Origin: an uncultured Alistipes sp.
GTDB lineage: Bacteria > Bacteroidota > Bacteroidia > Bacteroidales > Rikenellaceae
NCBI RefSeq assembly: GCF_910580175.1
Contig: NZ_CAJTXD010000006.1
Location: 131,819 to 195,818, forward strand
Reading direction: 5' to 3'
DNA length: 64,000 nucleotides
In this document: positions 1 through 6,010 of the stretch, one piece after another
Numbering within the stretch: the stretch's first letter is position 1
Layout of the letters: each line of letters begins with the position of its first letter
Notes under the pieces: model-generated
Database searches by the model: none
Seen by the model: only the letters and a program-made list of their open reading frames with translations
Told to the model about the DNA's origin: nothing
Made by a program: the position numbers and the translations under genes

Positions 1-876
1 TAGAACTCTAATAATATACAACGATTTCCGTGTCAGCCGTTCAGCGTCGCCGGTTGTGGTTTGATGTAGAACTCTAATAATATACAACGGTCAAGCTGTC
101 CGACAACGACTACAGAACGTTGTGGTTTGATGTAGAACTCTAATAATATACAACACATCTTCTACACGCCTATCCGCAACTTCAGTTGTGGTTTGATGTA
201 GAACTCTAATAATATACAACCCGCATCGAGCCTTACATCAACGAAGCGGGTTGTGGTTTGATGTAGAACTCTAATAATATACAACGAACGGCAGCCGCGG
301 CGGTCGCCCGGCCGGGTTGTGGTTTGATGTAGAACTCTAATAATATACAACCAACTTTCAGTCGAACGGTAGTGCCCCGGAGTTGTGGTTTGATGTAGAA
401 CTCTAATAATATACAACACCGCGAACGGAATCAACGGAAGCTTTACGTTGTGGTTTGATGTAGAACTCTAATAATATACAACAGGAGGGCATGGCAGTCG
501 CTGAGGAGCTGAGTTGTGGTTTGATGTAGAACTCTAATAATATACAACGGTGTGCTCGACCGCATCGTCGAAGTGAAGGTTGTGGTTTGATGTAGAACTC
601 TAATAATATACAACGAAAATACTCTACGCGAGGAACCGCAACTGGTTGTGGTTTGATGTAGAACTCTAATAATATACAACAAATAGAGTTTCCCAAGTCG
701 AGACATTGGGGTTGTGGTTTGATGTAGAACTCTAATAATATACAACATTCTGTTCGTGATGGGATCATTCGCTCGGTTGTGGTTTGATGTAGAACTCTAA
801 TAATATACAACACGAAGTGCTTCAAGAAGAGATCGAAGTCGTTGTGGTTTGATGTAGAACTCTAATAATATACAAC
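1..876. CRISPR. CRISPR array end, 14 repeats, probably type II-C
   Basis: Repeats start at 53, 119, 185, 250, 316, 382, 447, 513, 579, 645, 711, 776 and 841, preceded by the last 22 bases of another repeat at 1-22. Each full repeat is 36 bp, begins GTTGTGGTTTGATG, ends AATATACAAC, and all visible copies are identical. The 13 spacers are 29 or 30 bp and all different. A 36-bp repeat with 30-bp spacers and GTTGT...ACAAC ends is typical of type II systems, II-C in Bacteroidetes; the subtype is inference because no cas gene is in the window. The array continues beyond position 1, where cas genes may lie. Orientation is unresolved: AT-rich DNA at 877 could be a leader, while a terminator-like hairpin at 966-1000 would fit left-to-right transcription. 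Confidence 0.97.
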
Positions 877-965
877 TTTTTGAAAAACAAATTTTTATTC
901 AAAAAAGCAGAAAAGTGTAAAAAAAATTTTCACACCACTTTATATAGTCGGGTGCAAGGCAAAGC

Positions 966-1000
966 GATGCAGTCGATCGAACGGTTGGCTGCATTTTTTT
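966..1000 (+). terminator. Possible terminator downstream of the array
   Basis: ATGCAG at 967-972 can pair with CTGCAT at 989-994, and a run of seven T follows. The 16-base loop is long, so this is a weak call. It would stop transcripts leaving the array rightward. The stretch 877-965 between the array and this hairpin is very AT-rich and holds an 8-bp inverted repeat (TTTTTGAA at 877-884, TTCAAAAA at 898-905) but no gene. Confidence 0.4.
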
Positions 1001-1042
1001 GAAAGAAGTGCCTGAAAATTTAGATAGTGTAATCTTTTACAC

Positions 1043-1050
1043 TACATTTG
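1043..1050 (+). promoter_or_regulatory. Bacteroidetes -7 element
   Basis: TACATTTG fits TAnnTTTG exactly. No clear TTTG -33 box is seen at the right distance. It lies 20 bp before a 28-codon ORF and would serve that ORF and perhaps the DUF5053 gene, although a terminator at 1212-1237 lies between them. Confidence 0.45.
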
Positions 1051-1069
1051 TAATATCACAAACAAAGAC

Positions 1070-1156
1070 ATGTGGAACTCACAAAAAAAAGAGAAAGGCT
1101 TGATCGAGATGATCCGGCATTTAGGCGAGTATGGTCAAACGGAGGACGGAAAATAG
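1070..1156 (+). CDS. Possible 28-aa microprotein
   Basis: An ATG at 1070 opens a 28-residue reading frame (MWNSQKKEKGLIEMIRHLGE and eight more residues) ending TAG at 1154. It sits 20 bp after a good -7 element and before a strong terminator at 1212-1237, which makes a short monocistronic unit plausible. The product is charged with a likely helix (GLIEMIRHLGEYG); I recognise no family. The rest of the 877-1251 interval shows no other gene. Confidence 0.35.
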   Translation: MWNSQKKEKGLIEMIRHLGEYGQTEDGK

Positions 1157-1211
1157 AGGACTGTATTCATCAACTTCTCTCCGAACTGCTTTACAAAGAT
1201 TAACTCAATGT

Positions 1212-1237
1212 CCCCTCCCCAAGAGGGAGGGGCGTTT
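1212..1237 (+). terminator. Strong rho-independent terminator
   Basis: CCCCTCCC (1212-1219) pairs perfectly with GGGAGGGG (1225-1232) around a 5-base loop and is followed by CGTTTTT. It ends whatever is transcribed from the 1043 promoter, just before the DUF5053 gene. Confidence 0.8.
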
Positions 1238-1251
1238 TTAACAAAACGTGT

Positions 1252-1485
1252 ATGAAACCGAACTCGCTTTTTAAACAAAAATTAGACGATATATTGGTAG
1301 ATGTATCTTGGGGGCATTTAGCGATCGAGTACTTCGGCAAGTCGCCGTCGTGGCTCTATAACAAATTGCGTAGCATCGACGGAAACGGAAAGCCTACATC
1401 ACTGACCGATGAGGAGCTGGTACAATTTAAGGGCGCGCTGTGCGACCTTGCAGACAGAATTAGACGGGTAGCGGATTCGCTATAA
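1252..1485 (+). CDS. DUF5053-like small protein
   Basis: This 77-residue protein has the block AIEYFGKSPSWLYNKL (about residues 25-40), followed by NGKPTSLTDEEL and a final helix. That matches my memory of DUF5053 proteins of Bacteroidales, which carry YFGKSRSWL..K.NG..VNGKP..FT.EEL; the assignment has not been checked by search. The pattern suggests a small helix-turn-helix-like fold, and such genes commonly accompany integrases in mobile elements. Here an integrase remnant lies just downstream on the other strand, which supports a mobile origin. It is flanked by terminators at 1212-1237 and 1538-1565, so it is probably its own unit. Molecular function is unknown. Confidence 0.72.
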   Translation: MKPNSLFKQKLDDILVDVSWGHLAIEYFGKSPSWLYNKLRSIDGNGKPTSLTDEELVQFKGALCDLADRIRRVADSL

Positions 1486-1537
1486 GGCTCGAAGTTTCAT
1501 ATCATTTTGGTAGCCTCGTCCGAGCCTTGCGGGGCGG

Positions 1538-1565
1538 CACCCCGGCCTATTGGTCGGGGTGTTTT
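1538..1565 (+). terminator. Terminator after the DUF5053 gene
   Basis: CACCCCGGCC (1538-1547) pairs with GGTCGGGGTG (1552-1561), with one G-T wobble, around TATT, and TTTT follows. The T-tract is on the plus strand only, so it serves the DUF5053 gene rather than the leftward integrase remnant. Confidence 0.8.
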
Positions 1566-1568
1566 CGT

Positions 1569-2024
1569 TCAAAGCGATAGACCGCCAATGTAGTCGATCA
1601 CTTCTCGATTGGCCCGGTCGACCTTTGTCCAGTCGTAGGATATGTAGTACTTTCTCGCCACGGAGGTGTCCACGTGTCCCAAGGCTTTGCCGATCTCTTT
1701 TTCCGGAATGCCGATCTTGTCGGCCATCGTCGCCCAAGTGTAGCGTGCCCAGTAGAACGTCAGCCCCTCGATGTCGAGTTCTGCGGCTATCGCCCGCAGG
1801 GCTTTCTGGATGCGTTTGTTGAAAGTGTCGTACGTCGCTGTCTCCTCTGCGAAGCGCAGGACATGTTCCCGACCGAGGTATCGGGCAATGATTTCCGCCG
1901 CCTCCGGCTGCACGAGCAACGACACGGGGTTGGGTTTTTTGCTCGCGGTCTTCGTGCGTACGAAGTGTGTCCGGCCATCGCGCAGCCAGTCGGTTGTGGT
2001 TTGATGTAGAACTCGATTAGCCAT
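1569..2024 (-). pseudogene. Tyrosine recombinase C-terminal remnant
   Basis: The 3' part encodes the catalytic domain of a tyrosine recombinase. LTFYWARYTWATMADKIG carries the conserved Arg of the (H/Y)xxR box, and GKALGHVDTSVARKYYISYD carries the GH box and the probable nucleophile Tyr. The normal N-terminal SAM-like and core-binding domains are missing. The nearest ATG, at 2024, begins MANRVLHQTTTDW, and most of that lead-in is translated from a CRISPR half-repeat (1993-2014), so the present 5' end is a rearrangement junction. The minus frame stays open to 2603, but its upstream translation looks like noise. It is probably a broken integrase from the element that carried the DUF5053 gene. 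Confidence 0.75.
1993..2014 (+). repeat. Isolated CRISPR half-repeat
   Basis: Twenty-two bases are identical to the first 22 bases of the array repeat (GTTGTGGTTTGATG through GAACTC) in the same orientation, then diverge completely. It is more than 1.1 kb from the last array repeat and forms the exact junction of the integrase remnant. It could be a recombination scar, a direct-repeat end of the mobile segment, or a crRNA-like or anti-repeat element. The downstream sequences do not look like a tracrRNA tail on either strand. Confidence 0.85.
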
Positions 2025-2158
2025 CAAAAGTTTTCTTTCGGGGCGCCCCTTCGAGGCAGGATATTCCTGTTGCAGCTGCCGTTCGGCGACAGCCCCATGT
2101 CGATGTGAAGGCTTCGAGTCTTTCTTCCGGCAGCATTCTCGTTTGCAGAAAAAATTCG

Positions 2159-2166
2159 TATATTTG
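2159..2166 (+). promoter_or_regulatory. Bacteroidetes -7 element for the ncRNA
   Basis: TATATTTG fits TAnnTTTG exactly. A TTTG at 2142-2145 is only 13 bp upstream, too close for a standard -33 box. The expected start is near 2172, immediately before the first helix of the candidate RNA. Confidence 0.5.
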
Positions 2167-2171
2167 CATCG

Positions 2172-2378
2172 AAGCGCACACCTCCGGGGATGAATCGATC
2201 CGGCCAACCCTCGCGGATGATGGGGACTGGAGCAGCCCGGGCATGATACGGCGGAGCGGTGCGTCAGTCCGAAGTATTTTCGGCAACACCGGGACATCAA
2301 CCCGTTGAAACAGCACGGGCGACTACCAGGAGCCAAGGTGCGAAGTATAAGGGAGTGCAAGCTCTCTTTTACTTTTTT
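2172..2378 (+). ncRNA. Candidate structured RNA, about 200 nt
   Basis: The stretch has no convincing ORF but a promoter element at 2159-2166 and a terminator at its end (AGGGAG 2350-2355 with CTCTCT 2362-2367, then a T-rich run). Inside are properly nested pairings: CGCAC 2175-2179 with GTGCG 2338-2342; CTGG 2227-2230 with CCAG 2326-2329; GCCCG 2235-2239 with CGGGC 2316-2320; CGGTG 2257-2261 with CACCG 2287-2291; CCGAA 2269-2273 with TTCGG 2279-2283. A side hairpin, CCGG...CCGG, sits within 2183-2203. A long rod with internal loops and paired ends recalls 6S RNA in size and shape, but I see no diagnostic sequence, so the family is open. RNase P, tmRNA and SRP RNA hallmarks are absent. Confidence 0.5.
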
Positions 2379-2595
2379 AGCGACAACCCGCGGCGATGCT
2401 TCAGACACGGATCTTTTGTCCCGGCTAATTTTCTTTCCGCTCTTGATCGGTGGCTGCTCGGCCTCGGGCTGCATCTTTATGCCGAGCGGCTTCGCGTTTT
2501 CGATGCAACACACAGCATCACATCCGATCGACCGCAAACATTTCATCCGCCTCATCCCGATTCTGCTGTAGCTCGACAGTGTATACACAAAAATA

Positions 2596-2627
2596 TTTGC
2601 CATTTGGGAATATTATGCCTATATTCG
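2596..2627 (+). promoter_or_regulatory. Promoter of the small membrane protein gene
   Basis: TTTG (2596-2599), 20 bp, then TATATTCG (2620-2627), one mismatch from TAnnTTTG. The expected start falls about at the ATG at 2634, so the message would be leaderless or nearly so. Between the ncRNA terminator and this promoter (2379-2595) I see no supported feature. Confidence 0.6.
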
Positions 2628-2633
2628 AAGCAC

Positions 2634-2879
2634 ATGGGCGCTCTTTTAACGATATGGTTCGCCGTCATGGGCATCTACTACCTGTGCGTGACTACGCTGC
2701 GACTTGCATTGAAGTTGCCCGCGATAGCGATATTTATCATCCTGCTGCCCGTGTGGCCTTTTATCGTGGCCTATCGCAACAGGGCAGAACATCCCATTCA
2801 GTCGAAAACCATATGTTGGATGTGGAGCATCTTATTCGTGCTCTGGGGAACAATCATCATGACAGGCGGCCATTTGTAG
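2634..2879 (+). CDS. Small inner-membrane protein, unknown
   Basis: Eighty-one residues starting MGALLTIWFAVMGIYYL contain three hydrophobic stretches (about residues 3-22, 27-46 and 62-78) separated by short charged loops (RNRAEHPIQSK). It is therefore predicted to be a small polytopic inner-membrane protein. No family is recognised. The ATG at 2634 is chosen because a good promoter ends seven bases before it; a longer open frame reaching back to 2259 runs through the ncRNA and looks artefactual. The next gene (2976) is in the same direction 96 bp later and may be cotranscribed. Confidence 0.55.
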   Translation: MGALLTIWFAVMGIYYLCVTTLRLALKLPAIAIFIILLPVWPFIVAYRNRAEHPIQSKTICWMWSILFVLWGTIIMTGGHL

Positions 2880-2975
2880 CTTCGGCATCCGCACACCTGC
2901 AATTCATTCGGATAACGTTCCCTCTCACTCGGGCGGCAAAACAATGTAGCACCGAATTTGCAAGGGAGGGGTAAT

Positions 2976-4019
2976 ATGACACAAAAAGGAATTTTGCTGG
3001 TACTACTGGCACTGGCAACCAAGATAGAAACAAAAGCGGAAATGTGCACAAGAGCAGTATACACAGGGCCGGAACAGACCGTGTTGACGGGTCGCACGAT
3101 GGACTGGAAAGAAGACCCGCAAAGCAAGTTGTGGGTGTTTCCGCGGGGCTTGCAGCGCAACGGCGCAGCGGGCGCGAACTCGCTGGAATGGACTTCGAAA
3201 TACGGAAGCGTCGCTACCTCGGCTTACGACATCTGCACCACCGACGGAATGAACGAAAAAGGCCTGGTCGCCAACCTGCTGTGGCTCGCCGAATCGGAAT
3301 ACCCGACCCGCACGACCGGCAAGCCGGCGCTTTCGGTCTCGGCATGGACGCAATATGTACTGGACAACTTCGCCACCGTAGACCAGGTTGTCGAGGCGTT
3401 CTCCGGCAACCAGTTCGATGTGGTCTCCGACCTGATGCCCGACGGTTCGAGGATGGCCGCACTCCACTTGTCGGTCTCCGACGCCGCAGGCGACAGCGCC
3501 ATCTTCGAATACATCGACGGCCAACTCGCCATCCACCACAGCCCGGCCTATACGGTAATGACCAACTCGCCCGTTTTCGAACAGCAACTGGCACTCGACG
3601 ATTATTGGAACAACATAGGCGGGCTGGTCTTCCTGCCGGGTACGAACCGCGCGGCCGACCGGTTCGTGCGGGCCTCGTTCTACATAGGCACGATACCGAA
3701 AACCGCCGATCCCCGGCTGGCCGTAGCCTCGGTATTCAGCGTCATCCGCAACGTCTCGGTGCCGCTGGGTATCAGCACGCCCGACGAACCCAACATCTCG
3801 TCGACCCGCTGGCGCACGGTCGCCGACCAGAAAAACCGGGTCTACTATTACGAATCGGTGCTTTATCCGTTCCTCATCTGGGTGGATTTCGACGGACTGG
3901 ACTTCTCGGACGGCGCTCCCGTCAAGATGATCGACCCGGCATCGGGCAAACCGTATGCGGGGAACACGACCGCAGATTTCGCCCCGGCAACACCGTTCGT
4001 CTTCCAGGCGGCAAAGTAA
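2976..4019 (+). CDS. Choloylglycine hydrolase family amidase
   Basis: This is a 347-residue Ntn-hydrolase of the bile-salt hydrolase/penicillin V acylase family, which cleaves linear amide C-N bonds. A short hydrophobic N-terminus (MTQKGILLVLLALATKIETK) is a probable signal peptide, and processing would expose Cys24 as N-terminal nucleophile in MCTRAVY. Arg40 and Asp43 in GRTMDW sit 16 and 19 residues after the Cys, the spacing of Cys2/Arg18/Asp21 in bile salt hydrolases. TNSP and STRWR match the later Asn and Arg regions. GGGAGGGG at 2963-2970 is an unusually good ribosome site and fixes the start. Periplasmic or exported action is likely. Whether it takes bile salts, penicillin V-like or N-acyl signal substrates cannot be read from sequence. 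Confidence 0.9.
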   Translation: MTQKGILLVLLALATKIETKAEMCTRAVYTGPEQTVLTGRTMDWKEDPQSKLWVFPRGLQRNGAAGANSLEWTSKYGSVATSAYDICTTDGMNEKGLVANLLWLAESEYPTRTTGKPALSVSAWTQYVLDNFATVDQVVEAFSGNQFDVVSDLMPDGSRMAALHLSVSDAAGDSAIFEYIDGQLAIHHSPAYTVMTNSPVFEQQLALDDYWNNIGGLVFLPGTNRAADRFVRASFYIGTIPKTADPRLAVASVFSVIRNVSVPLGISTPDEPNISSTRWRTVADQKNRVYYYESVLYPFLIWVDFDGLDFSDGAPVKMIDPASGKPYAGNTTADFAPATPFVFQAAK

Positions 4020-4051
4020 CCTTTCAAGAAAAAAGCGCACACAGAAAAAAA

Positions 4052-4088
4052 CGCGGCGGCCAGAAAAGGATGTTTTTCGGCCGCCGCG
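4052..4088. terminator. Hairpin between convergent genes
   Basis: CGCGGCGGCC (4052-4061) pairs with GGCCGCCGCG (4079-4088). A T-rich stretch (TGTTTTTC) lies in the loop and A-rich sequence lies before the stem. It probably ends the leftward regulator gene and the rightward hydrolase gene. Confidence 0.7.
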
Positions 4089-4117
4089 CATATCGACACG
4101 CTCAAAGGGTCACGAGA

Positions 4118-4822
4118 CTACTCCAAAAAGTGGTTTTCCTGGTTGTTGGTATGGGAGAATTCGCGGATCGACTTGAGATGCCGACGCAACATGGCGACGC
4201 ACCCCTCCTCGTCCCGCTCGCGCACGCACCTCAGCAGCTCGCGATGCTCGAAGCACACCTCGTCCATAGGCACGGCGCAAACCCGATAGCGCTGATAATA
4301 GCGCAACACATCGGGTGTAATGACCAGCAGCAACGACACGATGACCGGATTATGGGCGCCGCGCGCCAATGCCTGATGATAAGCGAAATCCTTCGACACG
4401 CGGTCGTCGGTTCCGAACGAATCCTCGCACGCCGAGAGGGCCTCCTCGATGACGGCCAGATCCTCCTCCGTGCGGTTGCGGGCACAGAGGCGCAGCGCCT
4501 CGGTCTCAAGGAGTTCGCGCACATAGACCAACGATGCGAAATCATAGGGCTGGATCTGCAACGCATCGGTTATCATGCGTTCGAGCACCTGCATGGTCTC
4601 GCGGGCCACGACCGTGCCGCTCTGGGGGAAAGTCTGGACGATGCCGTAGAATTCGAGTTTCTGGAACGCCGCACGCACATGAGCGCGCCCCACGCCCAGT
4701 TTTTCGGCCAGCCGGCGTTCGGCCGGCAAACGTTCGCCGGGTTGCAGACGCCCCGAATAAAGCTGTTCCTTGATATATTTGAGCACCTCCTCCACTTGGG
4801 AAATGCCGGGAGCGTAGTTCAT
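4118..4822 (-). CDS. GntR/FadR-family transcription regulator
   Basis: The 234-residue protein has an N-terminal winged helix of the GntR type (about residues 8-75; PGERLPAERRLAEKLGVGRA is the usual recognition region). An all-helical FCD ligand domain follows (about 95-225), with FAYHQAL and EHRELL contributing likely metal/ligand histidines. FadR-subfamily proteins with FCD domains include UxuR, ExuR and LldR, which sense uronates or organic acids. The gene sits beside the polyuronate locus, whose promoters carry a palindrome resembling UxuR/ExuR sites, so it is the natural candidate regulator, probably a repressor released by a uronate intermediate. Its own promoter region carries two direct TTGGTT half-sites, suggesting autoregulation. 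Confidence 0.93.
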   Translation of the reverse strand: MNYAPGISQVEEVLKYIKEQLYSGRLQPGERLPAERRLAEKLGVGRAHVRAAFQKLEFYGIVQTFPQSGTVVARETMQVLERMITDALQIQPYDFASLVYVRELLETEALRLCARNRTEEDLAVIEEALSACEDSFGTDDRVSKDFAYHQALARGAHNPVIVSLLLVITPDVLRYYQRYRVCAVPMDEVCFEHRELLRCVRERDEEGCVAMLRRHLKSIREFSHTNNQENHFLE

Positions 4823-4847
4823 AAAGCGGTTTCTTGATTTAGGAACA

Positions 4848-4878
4848 CAAAGGTCGCAAAAAAACCAATCAAACCAAA
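4848..4878 (-). promoter_or_regulatory. Promoter of the GntR gene with half-sites
   Basis: On the minus strand TTTG (4875-4878), 19 bp, then GACCTTTG (4848-4855), one mismatch from TAnnTTTG. Two TTGGTT half-sites (plus-strand AACCAA at 4863-4868 and 4872-4877) lie between and over the boxes, nine bases apart. They match the arms of the TTGGTTAACCAA operator but as direct repeats. Confidence 0.5.
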
Positions 4879-4978
4879 ATAATTATGGGCAATAATCACG
4901 TCGGCGAATCCCCGGAAAGCCGAAAATCGAAAAACGACCCATGCGCCCGCCAATGCGGGAAAGTTTCCAGCCGCAGAA

Positions 4979-5896
4979 CTATTGCACCTGCTTTTTTACC
5001 TCGAAATCGGCGAACTTCAAGATTTCATCCCGCAAATCGGGTTTCAATGCCCCTTGTTTCCCGAAACTGCGATAGATGCCCCACTTCGGACGCATGCCGG
5101 TCGTGCCGTCGCGCCACATAGCCAACGGCGTCGAGGGTACGGCGAGCAATTCGCGGCCGTCGCGCAAGCGCCGGATCGACAACCGGTAACTACCCTCTTC
5201 GGCACATTCGATACGCTCCTCGGCCTCGACCCACTCGCCCAGGAAATCGTCCAGATCGGCACGTGCCAGGTAACGGTTGCCGCCTCCGGCGCCCGTGGGC
5301 GGAACGTAGATGACCTGCAACTGCCGTTTGCCGTTGGAGAGCGTGCGGGCCGTGAATGTGATGAGCGGCATCGAGACGTCGGCCGTGCCGGCAGCGTTGT
5401 CGATGCCCTTGATCTGATGCACGTGGCAGAACTGCTGCGTGGTCTTCATCCCCTCGGGCAGGCGGAACTTCCAGCGGAAGAGCATCCGCTCGCCCTGCTG
5501 CCCCACCATCGATGCAGGCGAGCGGCCGTCGGTCTTGATCTCATTGCGCTGACGGTCGGTAATGTTGGGCTTGCCGCGGTCGTCGTCGATGTCGATATGG
5601 ATGTAGAAATCGAAAACATGGCGCTGCAACTCCTCGTCCCACGATTGGCGGATGTGCTGGAACGGCGCAGCGGAGTGATCGTTGGAAGTGTCGGGGGTCT
5701 CGTAGTTGTAACCGCTGCCGACGATCAGGTCGTAAGTGCGCTCCGTGTCGCCGTCGGCACGCAGATCGCCTTCGCGCAACGCCGGTTCGGGCTGCACCGG
5801 CGGCTGCGGATTTTCGGGCACCGGGGGCACCTCGAACGAACGGCCCGAACAGGCCAGAACGAAGAAAACAGAACAGGCGAAAATAAATCGTTTCAT
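4979..5896 (-). CDS. Lyase-like surface lipoprotein
   Basis: This 305-residue lipoprotein has a signal peptide ending FFVLAC with lipid Cys16 and a Pro-rich linker (PPVPENPQPPVQPEP). The body looks like a beta jelly-roll polysaccharide lyase: RNEIKT at 117-122, HVHQIKG at 158-164 and KWGIYRS at 271-277 are spaced like the R.E, Q.H/QIK and K.G.Y boxes of PL7, PL13, PL18 and PL20 type lyases. I cannot place it in a numbered family. Its position next to PL6/PL17 genes, with the same operator in its promoter, suggests a surface enzyme or glycan-binding protein for polyuronate. A small hairpin (CCCGC 4946-4950, GCGGG 4955-4959) lies past the stop. Catalytic activity is inference. Confidence 0.75.
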   Translation of the reverse strand: MKRFIFACSVFFVLACSGRSFEVPPVPENPQPPVQPEPALREGDLRADGDTERTYDLIVGSGYNYETPDTSNDHSAAPFQHIRQSWDEELQRHVFDFYIHIDIDDDRGKPNITDRQRNEIKTDGRSPASMVGQQGERMLFRWKFRLPEGMKTTQQFCHVHQIKGIDNAAGTADVSMPLITFTARTLSNGKRQLQVIYVPPTGAGGGNRYLARADLDDFLGEWVEAEERIECAEEGSYRLSIRRLRDGRELLAVPSTPLAMWRDGTTGMRPKWGIYRSFGKQGALKPDLRDEILKFADFEVKKQVQ

Positions 5897-5898
5897 GA

Positions 5899-5930
5899 TT
5901 TGGTTTTGTAGTCGATTCAGGTTATCTTTG
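5899..5930 (+). promoter_or_regulatory. Rightward promoter of the esterase genes
   Basis: TTTG (5899-5902), 20 bp, then TATCTTTG (5923-5930), a perfect TAnnTTTG. The start should be near 5936. The -33 box begins three bases from the start codon of the leftward lipoprotein gene, so this promoter lies inside the leader of the opposite transcript. Confidence 0.75.
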
Positions 5931-5943
5931 CTGACGTCCGATT

Positions 5944-5955
5944 TTGGTTAACCAA
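5944..5955. promoter_or_regulatory. UxuR/ExuR-like operator palindrome
   Basis: TTGGTTAACCAA is a perfect 12-bp palindrome flanked by ATT and TTTCGG. Its TGGT-2-ACCA pattern matches the enterobacterial UxuR/ExuR consensus (TTGGTATACCAA) and differs from the 3-base spacing of FadR. It lies downstream of both predicted start sites (about 5936 rightward, 5964 leftward), where a bound repressor would block both. The susC promoter carries the same motif at 25868-25880. Confidence 0.7.
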
Positions 5956-5969
5956 TTTCGGACGATGAA

Positions 5970-6000
5970 CAAAAGTAATAAAAAACCCGATAACTTCAAA
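5970..6000 (-). promoter_or_regulatory. Leftward promoter of the lyase-like gene
   Basis: On the minus strand TTTG (5997-6000), 19 bp, then TACTTTTG (5970-5977), matching TAnnTTTG. The start should be near 5964. It faces the rightward promoter at 5899-5930, so the first stretches of the two transcripts are complementary across the operator. Confidence 0.75.
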
Positions 6001-6010
6001 CCTTAGCTTT

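Noticed and set aside
53..88. A promoter inside each CRISPR repeat, as in Neisseria II-C arrays
   Set aside because: The repeat has TTTG followed 19 bp later by TACAAC, but the second box does not fit TAnnTTTG beyond the first two bases.
162..825. Minus-strand ORFs across the CRISPR array
   Set aside because: They are translations of the repeat unit itself (VLHQTTT, ILLEFYIKPQ repeated).
1993..2080. The half-repeat as a tracrRNA anti-repeat
   Set aside because: Pairing would be perfect over 22 nt with no bulge, and the sequence after it on either strand lacks the AAGGC-type nexus and terminator hairpin of II-C tracrRNAs. No cas9 is nearby. It stays only as an alternative.
2025..2603. N-terminal 190 residues of the open minus frame joined to the integrase
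   Set aside because: It translates the ncRNA candidate and surrounding DNA, is rich in Cys/Arg/Pro without family resemblance, and has no promoter or ribosome site.
3003..4091. Long minus-strand ORF opposite the choloylglycine hydrolase
   Set aside because: It is a shadow of the GC-rich plus-strand gene, lacks any recognisable domain, and has Arg/Gly-rich composition.
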